Source of the DNA: Chloroflexota bacterium
GTDB lineage: Bacteria > Chloroflexota > Dehalococcoidia > GIF9 > UBA5629
Length of the DNA stretch: 12,889 nt
Assembly (NCBI GenBank): GCA_020354105.1
Contig: CP070642.1
Span: 889,559-902,447, forward strand
Reading direction: 5' to 3'
Below, piece by piece: positions 1 to 7,518 of this stretch. Each line of letters starts with the position of its first letter. Within the stretch, counting starts at the first letter, position 1. Below the pieces are notes generated by a model, which worked only from the letters and a program-made list of their open reading frames with translations, made no database searches and was not told the origin of the DNA. The position numbers were made by a program, and so were the translations under genes.

Positions 1-542
1 CCCACCAGTGCTTTGGCTTTGGTAACACGTCCACCCTTGAGCAGATATTGCAGGGTTTCCAGGAGACCACGGATTTGAGTCTGACCGATGGCCTTCTTTG
101 TCTCCTCCAAGACTACCGCCAACTTGCCACCCGTTTTAGCCACCCGAGCTGCAACCATGGCTATTAGCGACAGACCCACCGATACACACAAGCTGTCCAC
201 CACATGGACTTCACACTTAGGCTTTGCTATTTCGACACCCTGTAGCGCCGCATTGTAGGTGCCGCTAAGCCTGGCCGGCAGATGTATGGACACAATAGCA
301 TCAGCTTCTTGGGAAAGGTCACTATAGGCTTTGGCGAAATCGGCAGGCATGGGCTGTGAGGTAGTGGGATAAACGGGACCTTCCACCAGCCGCTTGTACA
401 GCTCATCCGGCTCTATATCCACCCAGTCCTTATAAGCCTTATCGCCGAAATAGATATACACGGGCACAACAGTGATGCCCAGTTCCTTAGCAACTCCAAG
501 GGGAAGATCCGAGCCGCTATCAGTAACAACCTTTATTGCCAA
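1..542 (-). CDS. DegV family fatty-acid-binding protein (FakB-like), C-terminus cut by window edge
   Basis: DegV/FakB proteins bind a fatty acid and present its carboxylate to the kinase FakA, which makes acyl-phosphate for phospholipid synthesis. I translated the reverse strand by hand: 180 codons are open and run off the window. The protein starts MAIKVVTDSGSDLP, the typical DegV opening. It has a TTSQP motif near residues 60-64 and RLSGTY near 91-96, the serine/threonine positions that contact the lipid carboxylate in this family, and GGRVTKAKALV at the cut end. The start is TTG at 542, chosen because a strong ribosome binding site lies just upstream and the family sequence begins there. 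It lies 162 bases downstream of the diguanylate cyclase gene on the same strand. A FakA-like kinase is encoded at 8833-10473, so this is a candidate partner, although genomes often carry several DegV paralogues. The family call is firm; the fatty acid bound cannot be predicted. Confidence 0.9.
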   Translation of the reverse strand, partial: MAIKVVTDSGSDLPLGVAKELGITVVPVYIYFGDKAYKDWVDIEPDELYKRLVEGPVYPTTSQPMPADFAKAYSDLSQEADAIVSIHLPARLSGTYNAALQGVEIAKPKCEVHVVDSLCVSVGLSLIAMVAARVAKTGGKLAVVLEETKKAIGQTQIRGLLETLQYLLKGGRVTKAKALV

Positions 543-544
543 AA

Positions 545-553
545 CTCACCTCC
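545..553 (-). promoter_or_regulatory. Strong Shine-Dalgarno site deciding the TTG start of the DegV gene
   Basis: Read on the minus strand this is GGAGGTGAG. The GGAGGT core is followed by five bases and then TTG at 542-540. It is the strongest ribosome binding site I see in the window and supports the non-ATG start. Confidence 0.7.
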
Positions 554-704
554 AACTTAACCCAGCAGTAAAAGTTCCAAGATTGTACCTGCGGTGAAAT
601 GGAAATGCAATACCTTGTTATACTATGGGTTCCTAAATAGAATGTGGATGTGGCATCGGATGGCGACGTGGATTATCTGTAATAAACTATCAATGAGCGG
701 GCGC

Positions 705-2414
705 TCACACGTTTATCTGCGCTTTATCGTAAGCCCTTGACTCATCGCTACCGTAGAATTTATAGGCGTCCCGACCCTGTTCCTTAGCCCAGTACATGGC
801 GGCGTCAGCATTTTTCAATAACTCTTCAACTTCTTTCCCATCATCGGGATAAACAGCAATGCCGACACTGGTAGTAATATTGAGCCGATGACCATTAAAA
901 ATAAAAGGCTCCCGGAAAACTTCCAGAACTCTCTGGGCTAATTTGGCGGCATTGGTCGGCTGGGCAATTTGTGGCAGCACCAAAACGAACTCATCCCCAC
1001 CCATACGGGCAACTGTATCACTCCTACGAGTAACGCTTGTTAACCGTTCCCCGACTGATTTCAACAGCTGGTCACCGACACCATGCCCCATGGTATCATT
1101 AACGACCTTGAAATTATCTAAATCGAGCATCATTACAGCCATCCTGTTTCCACTTCGCCGTGACAGAGCCAACCCCATGGCAAGACGGTCACTTAATAAT
1201 GTCCTGTTGGGCAAACCGGTCAGCGAGTCATGGGTAGCCATGTTAGCAAGCTTCTGCTCGAAGTGCTTACGCTCGGTGACATCACGACTGACCGACCTGA
1301 ATCCGACAATCTTTCCCGCCTTATTTCGCAAAGGAGAAATCGAGTTTTCTAAGAATATTTGAGTTCCGTCCTTTCTAATGGCGGTAAAGGGAAACGCCTG
1401 CACTGGCTCACCGGTACGAAAGACCCCATTCCAGGCTTTATATATGCTCTTTACATCTTCCTTTGGTACATAGTCTCGATAGTTCAATCCAATTAGTTCT
1501 TCCCTGGAGCGTCCGAATTGACGACAGGCTGCTTTATTAACGAAGGTAAAGCTACCGGCAATGTCTACCTCATAATAGCCTTCTTCTATCTCCTCTATCA
1601 TGGTCCGATATCGCTCCTCCGACCGTCTTAAAGCTTCCTCCATCCGCACGCGTTCGGTAACATCGTGGCTGACTCCACGAAAGCCAACTATCTCGCCCTT
1701 CTCGTTTCGCATCGGGAAAGCCGATTGCTCACTTACCCTGGTACTTTTGTCTTTGTGAACAAACTTGGTAACAAAGCCTTTAATTGGCTGACCTGTAAGA
1801 TAGACCTGACTAAAGGTTTCGTATATCCTTTCAACATCTTCATTGGGGTGGATGAGTTTATAGGACTTACCTATAATCTCTTCCCTGTCATATCCCGCGC
1901 TATAACAGAAGGCATCATTTACGAAAGTGTAATGCCCAGCCAGGTCAGTTTCATAATAATCATCACGCGTCTCGTCCATTATAGTCCGGTATCTCTCTTC
2001 TGACTTTGCCAGAGTCTCTTCCGACTGCTTGCGTTCGGTGATGTCCATGAAACTGCCAACGGTAGCTCGCTTTCCTTTATACTCAGTTGAGGTGAGCCTC
2101 TCTAAAACCCACATTACCTCACCGCCCTTCTTCATGAATCTGTACTCACAGGGAAGGGAACGGCCACTCTTGAGGCTTTCTATTGCTTTCTTTCTTACTA
2201 CCTCTCTATCATCAGGATGAACCAGATCGAGAGAGTACACATCTAGCAGCTCTTTCTCTGTATAACCGGTCAGTTCCTGGAACAGTGAGTTAACATAATG
2301 AAATCTTCCATCCTGGACAATATAAATACCTGTTCCGGCACAACGTATTAAGGCTTGAGCCAATTCTGCCGACCCATACATCCTGGATTTAGTTTGTTTC
2401 ACTGCCTTTTTCAT
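705..2414 (-). CDS. Soluble triple-PAS diguanylate cyclase (PAS-PAS-PAS-GGDEF)
   Basis: Predicted to make cyclic di-GMP from two GTP in response to signals sensed by PAS domains. Rough domain order: PAS1 15-130, PAS2 140-257, PAS3 265-385, GGDEF 393-560. Each PAS ends in the DITER/DVTER motif typical of a PAS-associated C-terminal motif, followed by a short charged linker. The catalytic half has HDSLTGLPNR, a LDLDNFK metal-binding stretch, and an intact GGDEF signature at 472-476. RRSD at 463-466 fits the RxxD product-inhibition site, five residues ahead. No signal peptide or membrane segment is visible, so it should be cytoplasmic. No EAL or HD-GYP domain is attached. PAS2 and PAS3 look like an internal duplication. 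The ATG at 2414 has GGAG ten bases upstream, and a promoter candidate lies at 2468-2496, so it may be transcribed separately from the phosphatase gene 183 bases upstream. The ligands of the PAS domains are unknown. Confidence 0.93.
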   Translation of the reverse strand: MKKAVKQTKSRMYGSAELAQALIRCAGTGIYIVQDGRFHYVNSLFQELTGYTEKELLDVYSLDLVHPDDREVVRKKAIESLKSGRSLPCEYRFMKKGGEVMWVLERLTSTEYKGKRATVGSFMDITERKQSEETLAKSEERYRTIMDETRDDYYETDLAGHYTFVNDAFCYSAGYDREEIIGKSYKLIHPNEDVERIYETFSQVYLTGQPIKGFVTKFVHKDKSTRVSEQSAFPMRNEKGEIVGFRGVSHDVTERVRMEEALRRSEERYRTMIEEIEEGYYEVDIAGSFTFVNKAACRQFGRSREELIGLNYRDYVPKEDVKSIYKAWNGVFRTGEPVQAFPFTAIRKDGTQIFLENSISPLRNKAGKIVGFRSVSRDVTERKHFEQKLANMATHDSLTGLPNRTLLSDRLAMGLALSRRSGNRMAVMMLDLDNFKVVNDTMGHGVGDQLLKSVGERLTSVTRRSDTVARMGGDEFVLVLPQIAQPTNAAKLAQRVLEVFREPFIFNGHRLNITTSVGIAVYPDDGKEVEELLKNADAAMYWAKEQGRDAYKFYGSDESRAYDKAQINV

Positions 2415-2467
2415 TTAGACTAGTCTCCAAAATGCCTCAATAACCCATCGGAACTACATTTTAATTC

Positions 2468-2496
2468 AGTATACCGCCCAGCAGAGCTACAGTGAA
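2468..2496 (-). promoter_or_regulatory. Candidate sigma70-type promoter for the PAS-GGDEF gene
   Basis: On the minus strand a TTCACT hexamer (2491-2496, four of six matches to the -35 consensus) is followed by exactly 17 bases and TATACT (2468-2473, five of six matches to -10). It lies about 55 bases upstream of the ATG at 2414, inside the 183-base gap after the phosphatase gene. I see nothing else supportable in that gap. This is found by eye only. Confidence 0.35.
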
Positions 2497-2597
2497 TAGC
2501 CTATAGGTAATTTTATGCGTAGTGAAAAGGTACCACGGACTATCAGCATAGTATCTGAATATGAAATTGGTAGCCCACTACACTCCACCCTAGATTT

Positions 2598-3407
2598 CTA
2601 TTCAGGCTTTTGCTTTTGACCGAATTGTGCCAGAAATTCACGATGGAGTTGACTGTTTGAGGCAATGATTTCAGTATCTCGAAAGTTTGCCGGCCTGCCC
2701 TGCCAATCAGTAACTTCACCACCGGCTTCTCTAATTAAGAGTAGCCCACTGGCAATGTCCCAAGGAAAAAGATAACGATGCAAATAAAGATTAACTCGAC
2801 CGCAGGCAACATAAGCCAAGCCCAAAGATGATGACCCCATAGCCCTCAGGCAATGTACCTGTCCCCACAGCCTGTTGGCTACTTGGAGCATCTCCTCACC
2901 CCGCTCTTGACTATAACCGAGGTCAAGGCCTACTAGAGACGATTGAAGCGAACTCTCCTTGGAAACTTGAATCTGTGATTCATTTAGATAAGCTCCTCGT
3001 CCTATTTCGGCATGGAAAAGTTCCTTTCGCACCGGGTCATAGGTAACGCCGAGGAGAATATCCCTGTCTTTGACTAGGGCAATGTTGATACAGAAAAAGG
3101 GAATACCGAAGGTGTAATTATTGGTGCCATCCAGCGGGTCAACTATCCAGGCAAAACCTGAGAGCGAAGTTGAGGAATTTGATTCTTCAGAGAGGATATC
3201 AAAATCTGGGTATTCGTCCTGCAAAAACTCCAATATGAACTTTTCAGATAATATATCGGCATCAGTAACCAGATTACCTTTACTTTTATGTTTTACCTGT
3301 ATTTTGGAGCCGAAATGGGCAAGAAGGATTCTGCCGGCTTCCTCTACTGCTGTGATAGCTATTTCCAGGGCACTTTTGCCACTGTTGGCTGAGGGCAAGT
3401 TAGTCAT
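2598..3407 (-). CDS. Inositol monophosphatase family phosphatase (SuhB-like)
   Basis: A Mg2+-dependent sugar-phosphate phosphatase of the IMPase fold: 269 residues, normal for the family. The metal site is complete. SEES at 73-76 supplies the glutamate, WIVDPLDGTNNY at 87-98 supplies the two aspartates and backbone ligand (D90, L92, D93), and WDIASG at 216-221 supplies the third aspartate (D217), followed by the usual EAGG. GNLVTDAD at 44-51 is the usual N-terminal motif. The substrate could be myo-inositol-1-phosphate, fructose-1,6-bisphosphate, histidinol phosphate or 3'-phosphoadenosine 5'-phosphate; the sequence does not decide. The ATG at 3407 lies ten bases after the trpS stop with no recognisable ribosome binding site, so it is probably translated by coupling to trpS. 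It ends in TAG at the expected family length. Confidence 0.92.
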   Translation of the reverse strand: MTNLPSANSGKSALEIAITAVEEAGRILLAHFGSKIQVKHKSKGNLVTDADILSEKFILEFLQDEYPDFDILSEESNSSTSLSGFAWIVDPLDGTNNYTFGIPFFCINIALVKDRDILLGVTYDPVRKELFHAEIGRGAYLNESQIQVSKESSLQSSLVGLDLGYSQERGEEMLQVANRLWGQVHCLRAMGSSSLGLAYVACGRVNLYLHRYLFPWDIASGLLLIREAGGEVTDWQGRPANFRDTEIIASNSQLHREFLAQFGQKQKPE

Positions 3408-3417
3408 AATCAGATTT

Positions 3418-4404
3418 TCAAACGTCTCGAGGAAGCAACCCCATCTTTTCCTTAACCTCGGCCAGGGTCCTTTCGGCGATTACCTTAGCCCGCTCAGCTC
3501 CATCAGCAAGCACTTCAGCTACATATTGCGGCTCGGCGGCAAAAGAAGCTCTTTTTTCCCGGAAAGCAGCCAGTTTTGAATTTATCCCTTCAGCCAGTAA
3601 TTTCTTGCAGTCAACACAGCCGATTTTTGCCGAGTGGCATTCAACGGCAATCTCATCAGTACTATCCGGGTTAAAAAAGCCATGTAAACTAAAGACATTG
3701 CACACCTCAGGATGACCGGGGTCAGAACGATATTTCCGGGCTGGGTCAGTAACTGCAGTCATCACCAATTTATAGGTTTCCTCCGGTGTAGCCGCCAGCT
3801 CAACATAGTTATCGTAACTCTTGCCCATCTTCTGAGCACCGTTCAATCCCAGCACCATAGGGAAAGAAGTAAGCTTGGCTTGAGGTTCAGGAAATGTAGG
3901 CCCAAAGAGGGAATTAAAGCGTCGGGCTATTTCTCGCGCCAACTCAAGATGAGGCAATTGGTCTTCACCCACAGGTACAACTTCAGCCTTGTACAGCACG
4001 ATGTCCGCAGTCATGAGCACCGGATAGCCTACCAGCCCATAGTTCACATTATGGGGCTGCATCCTGGCTTTCTCTTTGAAAGTGGGCACGCGCATTAACC
4101 ATCCCAAAGGTGTAACCATGCCAAGCAAGGTATAAAGCTCCATCACCTCAGGAACATGTGATTGCACAAAGAGGATGCTTTTTTGCGGGTCGAGGCCGGC
4201 AGCCAACCAATCCAGCATCATCTCATGGATATCTTGCTGAAGCCTGTCTGTGTTCTCCAGGGTTGTCAAAGCATGGATATCTACTATGCAATAAATACAC
4301 TCATATTCCTTTTGAAGAGCAACATAGTTTTGAATCGCCCCGATATAGTTTCCTATATGCTGTCTGCCGGTGGGACGGGCGCCGGAAAAAACACGTTTTT
4401 TCAT
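3418..4404 (-). CDS. trpS: Tryptophanyl-tRNA synthetase with a four-cysteine (Fe-S type) C-terminal motif
   Basis: A class I aminoacyl-tRNA synthetase that charges tRNA-Trp in the cytoplasm. At 328 residues it is full length. TGRQHIGNYIG at 12-22 is the HIGH-type ATP motif, with the family's usual opening FSGARPTG before it. KMGKS at 192-196 replaces KMSKS, a common bacterial TrpRS form. In the C-terminal anticodon-binding part four cysteines lie at 235, 256, 263 and 266 (C-x20-C-x6-C-x2-C). This resembles the motif that binds a [4Fe-4S] cluster in Thermotoga maritima TrpRS, where as I recall the first spacer is 22. ATG at 4404 was chosen because the protein begins MKKRVFSGARPTG as expected. 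No clear Shine-Dalgarno is seen, and a promoter-like element sits very close upstream. It lies 72 bases after argS and ten bases before the phosphatase gene. Confidence 0.97.
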   Translation of the reverse strand: MKKRVFSGARPTGRQHIGNYIGAIQNYVALQKEYECIYCIVDIHALTTLENTDRLQQDIHEMMLDWLAAGLDPQKSILFVQSHVPEVMELYTLLGMVTPLGWLMRVPTFKEKARMQPHNVNYGLVGYPVLMTADIVLYKAEVVPVGEDQLPHLELAREIARRFNSLFGPTFPEPQAKLTSFPMVLGLNGAQKMGKSYDNYVELAATPEETYKLVMTAVTDPARKYRSDPGHPEVCNVFSLHGFFNPDSTDEIAVECHSAKIGCVDCKKLLAEGINSKLAAFREKRASFAAEPQYVAEVLADGAERAKVIAERTLAEVKEKMGLLPRDV

Positions 4405-4413
4405 ATTCAGGGA

Positions 4414-4442
4414 AGTTTAGCACAAAGCAACACCAGCTACAA
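4414..4442 (-). promoter_or_regulatory. Possible extended -10 promoter close to the trpS start
   Basis: On the minus strand TTGTAG (4437-4442), a 17-base spacer and TAAACT (4414-4419) preceded by TGC form an extended -10 type element. It would start transcription only a few bases ahead of the trpS ATG at 4404, where no ribosome binding site is visible. The hexamers are weak (three and four of six), so this is tentative. Confidence 0.22.
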
Positions 4443-4476
4443 ACGGAATCTGATTAAGAAGAACAAAAAACGATGG

Positions 4477-6138
4477 CTACATGCTTTCAGGAGCTGTCAT
4501 TCCCATCAGGTGAAGTGTTCTGGCAAGAACGATCTGGGCTGCCTTGACCAATTTAAGACGGGCCTGTGTCAGCTCCTTATTTCTGGAAACAACCCGACAT
4601 TGTTTGTAAAAACTGTGGAAAACTGTGGCTAAATCTTGCGCATAATAAGGCAAATGATGTGGCTCCAAAGTGTCCGAAATTAATTCCAGTATTTCCGGCA
4701 ACAGCATCATTCGCCGTATTAAGGTCAACTCCGGCTCGGTGGTGAGCAAAGAAACATCGCCCTCGCTATAATCAATTCCCTTTTCTGTAGCCAACCGAAG
4801 TATGCTGGCAATACGAGCATGAGCATATTGAACATAATATACCGGATTATCCGCCGACTGTTTCTTGGCTAGCTCCAAATCGAAATCCATTTGGGCGTCG
4901 GCAGAACGAGACAAAAAGACAAAGCGACAGGCATCCGAACCAACCTCGTCCATCACCTCTCTCAGCGTGATAATATCGCCGCTACGTTTGGAGACCCTGA
5001 CTACTTCCTTGCCACGGCGTAACGTAACCAGTTGGCAGATTTTGACCTTAAGCCGCTCCGGATTTATCCCCAGAGCATTAACCATAGCGAACATTCGGGA
5101 AACATGTCCCTGATGGTCCGCCCCCCAGATATCGATTACGGTATCGAATTTACGCTCCAAAAACTTGTTAAAGTGATAGGCAACATCAGAAGCAAAATAC
5201 GTAGGTGAGCCGTCGCTCCGTATCAATACATTATCTTTGTTTTCACCCAGCGCAGAGGATATAAACCAGGTGGCATTCTCCTTCTCCGACACATAACCAC
5301 CGTCTTTAAGCAATTTCATAGCCTTTTTATACTGGCCATTATCATACAGGCTCTGTTCACTGAACCAGACATCAAATTCCACTCCCAGCGTCTCGAGATC
5401 CTGTTGAATCATAGCCATTATCTTGTTAACCCCGATTGACCCCAGTTCTCGAGTAGCAGTATCTACAGGCATTTCCAGAAATCGTTTGCCCTCTTTATCG
5501 ATAATCCCTTTAGCCAAATCAACCATATAGTTGCCCATGTAGCCATCGCTCGGCATCTCAGCATCGATTCCAAGGCATTGCTGATAACGCGCATAGAGAG
5601 AACGGTTGAAGGCGTCCAGCTGGCTGCCAGCATCGTTTATGTAATATTCTTTCTCTACACCGTAACCGGTGGCATCAAGCACATTAGCCAAGGTACTCCC
5701 CATAACAGCACCACGACCATGCCCCACATGAAGAGGCCCAGTGGGATTAACACTAACAAACTCAATCTGAACAGATTTCATGCCACCCAGGTCAATATTT
5801 CCGTAAGAATCGCCAGCATCCAGTATGGTCGCTACTTGTTGCGCCAGCCAATCAGAGCTTAATTTAAAGTTGATAAAGCCCGGGGCAGCCACGGCTGTTC
5901 CGGAAAGCTCAGGCAAAGAAGGCATATATTCGATAATTTTCTCAGCGATTTTCAGAGGAGGCATTTCGCTTGTCCTGGCCAGCTTCAGTGGAAGACTGGA
6001 GGCATAATCACCATGCTCAGGATTTTGCGGACGTTCTATTACAACCTCAGGCAAAGTCGCAGCAGTCAGCAGTCCTTCTTCGTGAGCACGCGTTACAGCT
6101 TGCTCTAGAGATTTAGCTAGTTTATGTTTGATGACCAT
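4477..6138 (-). CDS. argS: Arginyl-tRNA synthetase
   Basis: A class I aminoacyl-tRNA synthetase charging tRNA-Arg. At 553 residues it matches bacterial ArgRS. An N-terminal tRNA-recognition (Arg_tRNA_synt_N) region, including ERPQNPEHGDYAS near 35-47, spans about 1-90. FVSVNPTGPLHVGHGRG near 127-143 carries the HIGH-type motif, and a KMSKS-loop equivalent is seen as VRVSKRSGD in the middle of the protein. The DALR-type anticodon-binding domain follows, with YVQYAHARI, and the protein ends LMGMTAPESM, close to the usual APERM ending. It stops with TAG at family length, evidence that TAG terminates normally in this genome. The start ATG at 6138 has only a weak GAG upstream. It lies 105 bases after recG in the same orientation and 72 bases before trpS. 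Pairing two synthetase genes is not unusual and implies no joint complex. Confidence 0.97.
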   Translation of the reverse strand: MVIKHKLAKSLEQAVTRAHEEGLLTAATLPEVVIERPQNPEHGDYASSLPLKLARTSEMPPLKIAEKIIEYMPSLPELSGTAVAAPGFINFKLSSDWLAQQVATILDAGDSYGNIDLGGMKSVQIEFVSVNPTGPLHVGHGRGAVMGSTLANVLDATGYGVEKEYYINDAGSQLDAFNRSLYARYQQCLGIDAEMPSDGYMGNYMVDLAKGIIDKEGKRFLEMPVDTATRELGSIGVNKIMAMIQQDLETLGVEFDVWFSEQSLYDNGQYKKAMKLLKDGGYVSEKENATWFISSALGENKDNVLIRSDGSPTYFASDVAYHFNKFLERKFDTVIDIWGADHQGHVSRMFAMVNALGINPERLKVKICQLVTLRRGKEVVRVSKRSGDIITLREVMDEVGSDACRFVFLSRSADAQMDFDLELAKKQSADNPVYYVQYAHARIASILRLATEKGIDYSEGDVSLLTTEPELTLIRRMMLLPEILELISDTLEPHHLPYYAQDLATVFHSFYKQCRVVSRNKELTQARLKLVKAAQIVLARTLHLMGMTAPESM

Positions 6139-6159
6139 TAATCTCGATGGCTATAGACA

Positions 6160-6187
6160 ATGAGACTCTTCGCCCCGCTCAGAATGA
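6160..6187. repeat. Candidate copy of a widespread short intergenic repeat (ATTCTGAGCG...CGAAGA type)
   Basis: In the recG-argS gap the minus strand contains TCATTCTGAGCGGGGCGAAG followed by AGTCTCAT. It resembles the short element TCATTCTGAGCGAAGCGAAG plus AATCTC that I recall recurring between genes in many bacterial genomes, including Chloroflexota. This copy has at least two changes from that form. Only one copy is in the window, so repeat status rests on recognition, not on copies seen here. Confidence 0.4.
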
Positions 6188-6243
6188 TAAATAAGATTAA
6201 GGAGCATTTCAATATATTAGAACTAATGCCATTAACTTTCAAA

Positions 6244-7512
6244 TTAACTTAATTCGCTGTCAGTTTGCCAAACTCTAGCTAGCTCCTGAGCCAAGAGCCT
6301 ATGTTCAGGCATCTTGAGCTCAGAATCCCTCTGAAAAAGTGCAATTGCCTCATCGCGAGCCAACTCCAGAAGTTGCGTATCAGATAATCTGGCCATACGG
6401 ATGTCAGGCAAACCGCTCTGGCGAGTGCCGAAGAATTCGCCTGGTCCCCGTAGCTCCAGGTCCTTCTCAGCCAAAACAAAGCCATTTTGGATCTCTTCTA
6501 TAGCTTTCAATCTCTCGCTGCCCACAGGGGAAGGATTCTCAGCCAGAAGCAAGCAGTAGCTCTGTTTTTCACCTCGCCCCACACGACCACGGAACTGATG
6601 CAATTGCGAAAGACCAAAGCGGTCGGCCGCTTCCACCAGCATGACAGTAGCGTTAGGCACATCAATGCCAACCTCTACTACAGGTGTTGATACCAGAATA
6701 TCAAGACTGCCGTCCCTGAAACTTTGCATCACCTTATCTTTCTCAGCAGCTGCCATTCGACCATGTAGCAAGCCGAGCCTTGAGTTAGGGAAAACCTCCT
6801 TTGATAACCGTTCGTACTCGGCAACTGCCGCCTTGGCTTCAATGCTCTCTGATTCTTCAATTAAAGGGCAGATTATGAAGGCTTGCTGACCATCAGTAAT
6901 TTGCCGGCGGAGAAAGTCATAAGCCCTGCCTCTCTGCTCAGGTTTAAGCCACCTCGTCTTTATCTCCTGTCGCCCGGGAGGCAACTCATCTACAACCGAA
7001 AGGTCTAAATCGCCATAGAGGGTTAACGCCAGAGTTCGTGGAATAGGTGTAGCCGTCATCACCAGTATGTGAGGATTAAATCCTTTCTGTCGCAATGCTA
7101 ACCGTTGCAAAACACCGAATCGATGCTGCTCATCAACCACCACCAACCCAAGCCTGGAAAACTCGACCGCCTTCTGAATTAGAGCATGTGTGCCGATAAC
7201 AATATCCACCTTGCCCTCTTGAATCTGCTGATGTAATCCTGCTTTCTCCTTCTCGCTCAGACTTCCAGTTAATAGAGCAAAGGTGACAGGACGGGAGAGG
7301 AGGCCATGACAGCAACAAACGTTGTCCTGCTCATTCTTTTCATTGCTTATATTGGACAGAAGCTGTTGGATAGTCTTGAAGTGTTGTTCGGCCAGTATCT
7401 CTGTTGGCGCCATGAACGCCCCTTGATAACCATTGTCAGCACCCACTAACAAAGCTGCCATAGCTACCACAGTTTTGCCACTGCCTACCTCACCCTGAAG
7501 AAGACGCGACAT
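6244..7512 (-). CDS. recG: RecG helicase, C-terminal part (helicase domains) downstream of an in-frame TAG
   Basis: The motor half of ATP-dependent DNA helicase RecG, which remodels stalled forks and Holliday junctions. From the ATG at 7512 there are 422 codons: Walker A GEVGSGKT at 7-14, the DEAH-equivalent DEQH at 127-130, TATPIPRT at 153-160, the GRVGRG arginine-finger motif, and the RecG ending RGPGEFFGTRQSG. About 20 extra residues including CCC lie at 54-75, between motifs Ia and Ib, compared with E. coli RecG as I recall it; they may be lineage-specific. This reading frame is the same as that of 7519-8727: the codons read K-TAG-K-P-M. No good ribosome binding site precedes the ATG, so independent translation looks weak. 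Without the wedge domain this half should not recognise branched DNA properly. Most likely it is the 3' part of one recG gene spanning 6244-8727. Confidence 0.85.
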   Translation of the reverse strand: MSRLLQGEVGSGKTVVAMAALLVGADNGYQGAFMAPTEILAEQHFKTIQQLLSNISNEKNEQDNVCCCHGLLSRPVTFALLTGSLSEKEKAGLHQQIQEGKVDIVIGTHALIQKAVEFSRLGLVVVDEQHRFGVLQRLALRQKGFNPHILVMTATPIPRTLALTLYGDLDLSVVDELPPGRQEIKTRWLKPEQRGRAYDFLRRQITDGQQAFIICPLIEESESIEAKAAVAEYERLSKEVFPNSRLGLLHGRMAAAEKDKVMQSFRDGSLDILVSTPVVEVGIDVPNATVMLVEAADRFGLSQLHQFRGRVGRGEKQSYCLLLAENPSPVGSERLKAIEEIQNGFVLAEKDLELRGPGEFFGTRQSGLPDIRMARLSDTQLLELARDEAIALFQRDSELKMPEHRLLAQELARVWQTDSELS

Positions 7513-7518
7513 AGGCTT

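Noticed and set aside
617..622. TATAAC as a -10 box for the DegV gene
   Set aside because: No acceptable -35 hexamer lies 16 to 18 bases upstream and there is no extended -10 TG.
693..706. Hairpin TGAGC-GCCC-GCTCA at the stop of the PAS-GGDEF gene
   Set aside because: The stem is only five to six base pairs and no real T-run follows, so it does not qualify as an intrinsic terminator.
943..2220. Plus-strand open frames opposite the PAS-GGDEF gene
   Set aside because: They resemble no family I know, and the minus strand codes for a clear multidomain protein across the whole stretch.
2417..2426. Perfect 10-base palindrome AGACTAGTCT just before the PAS-GGDEF start
   Set aside because: A 10-base palindrome occurs by chance often enough in 13 kb, and there is no second copy to suggest an operator.
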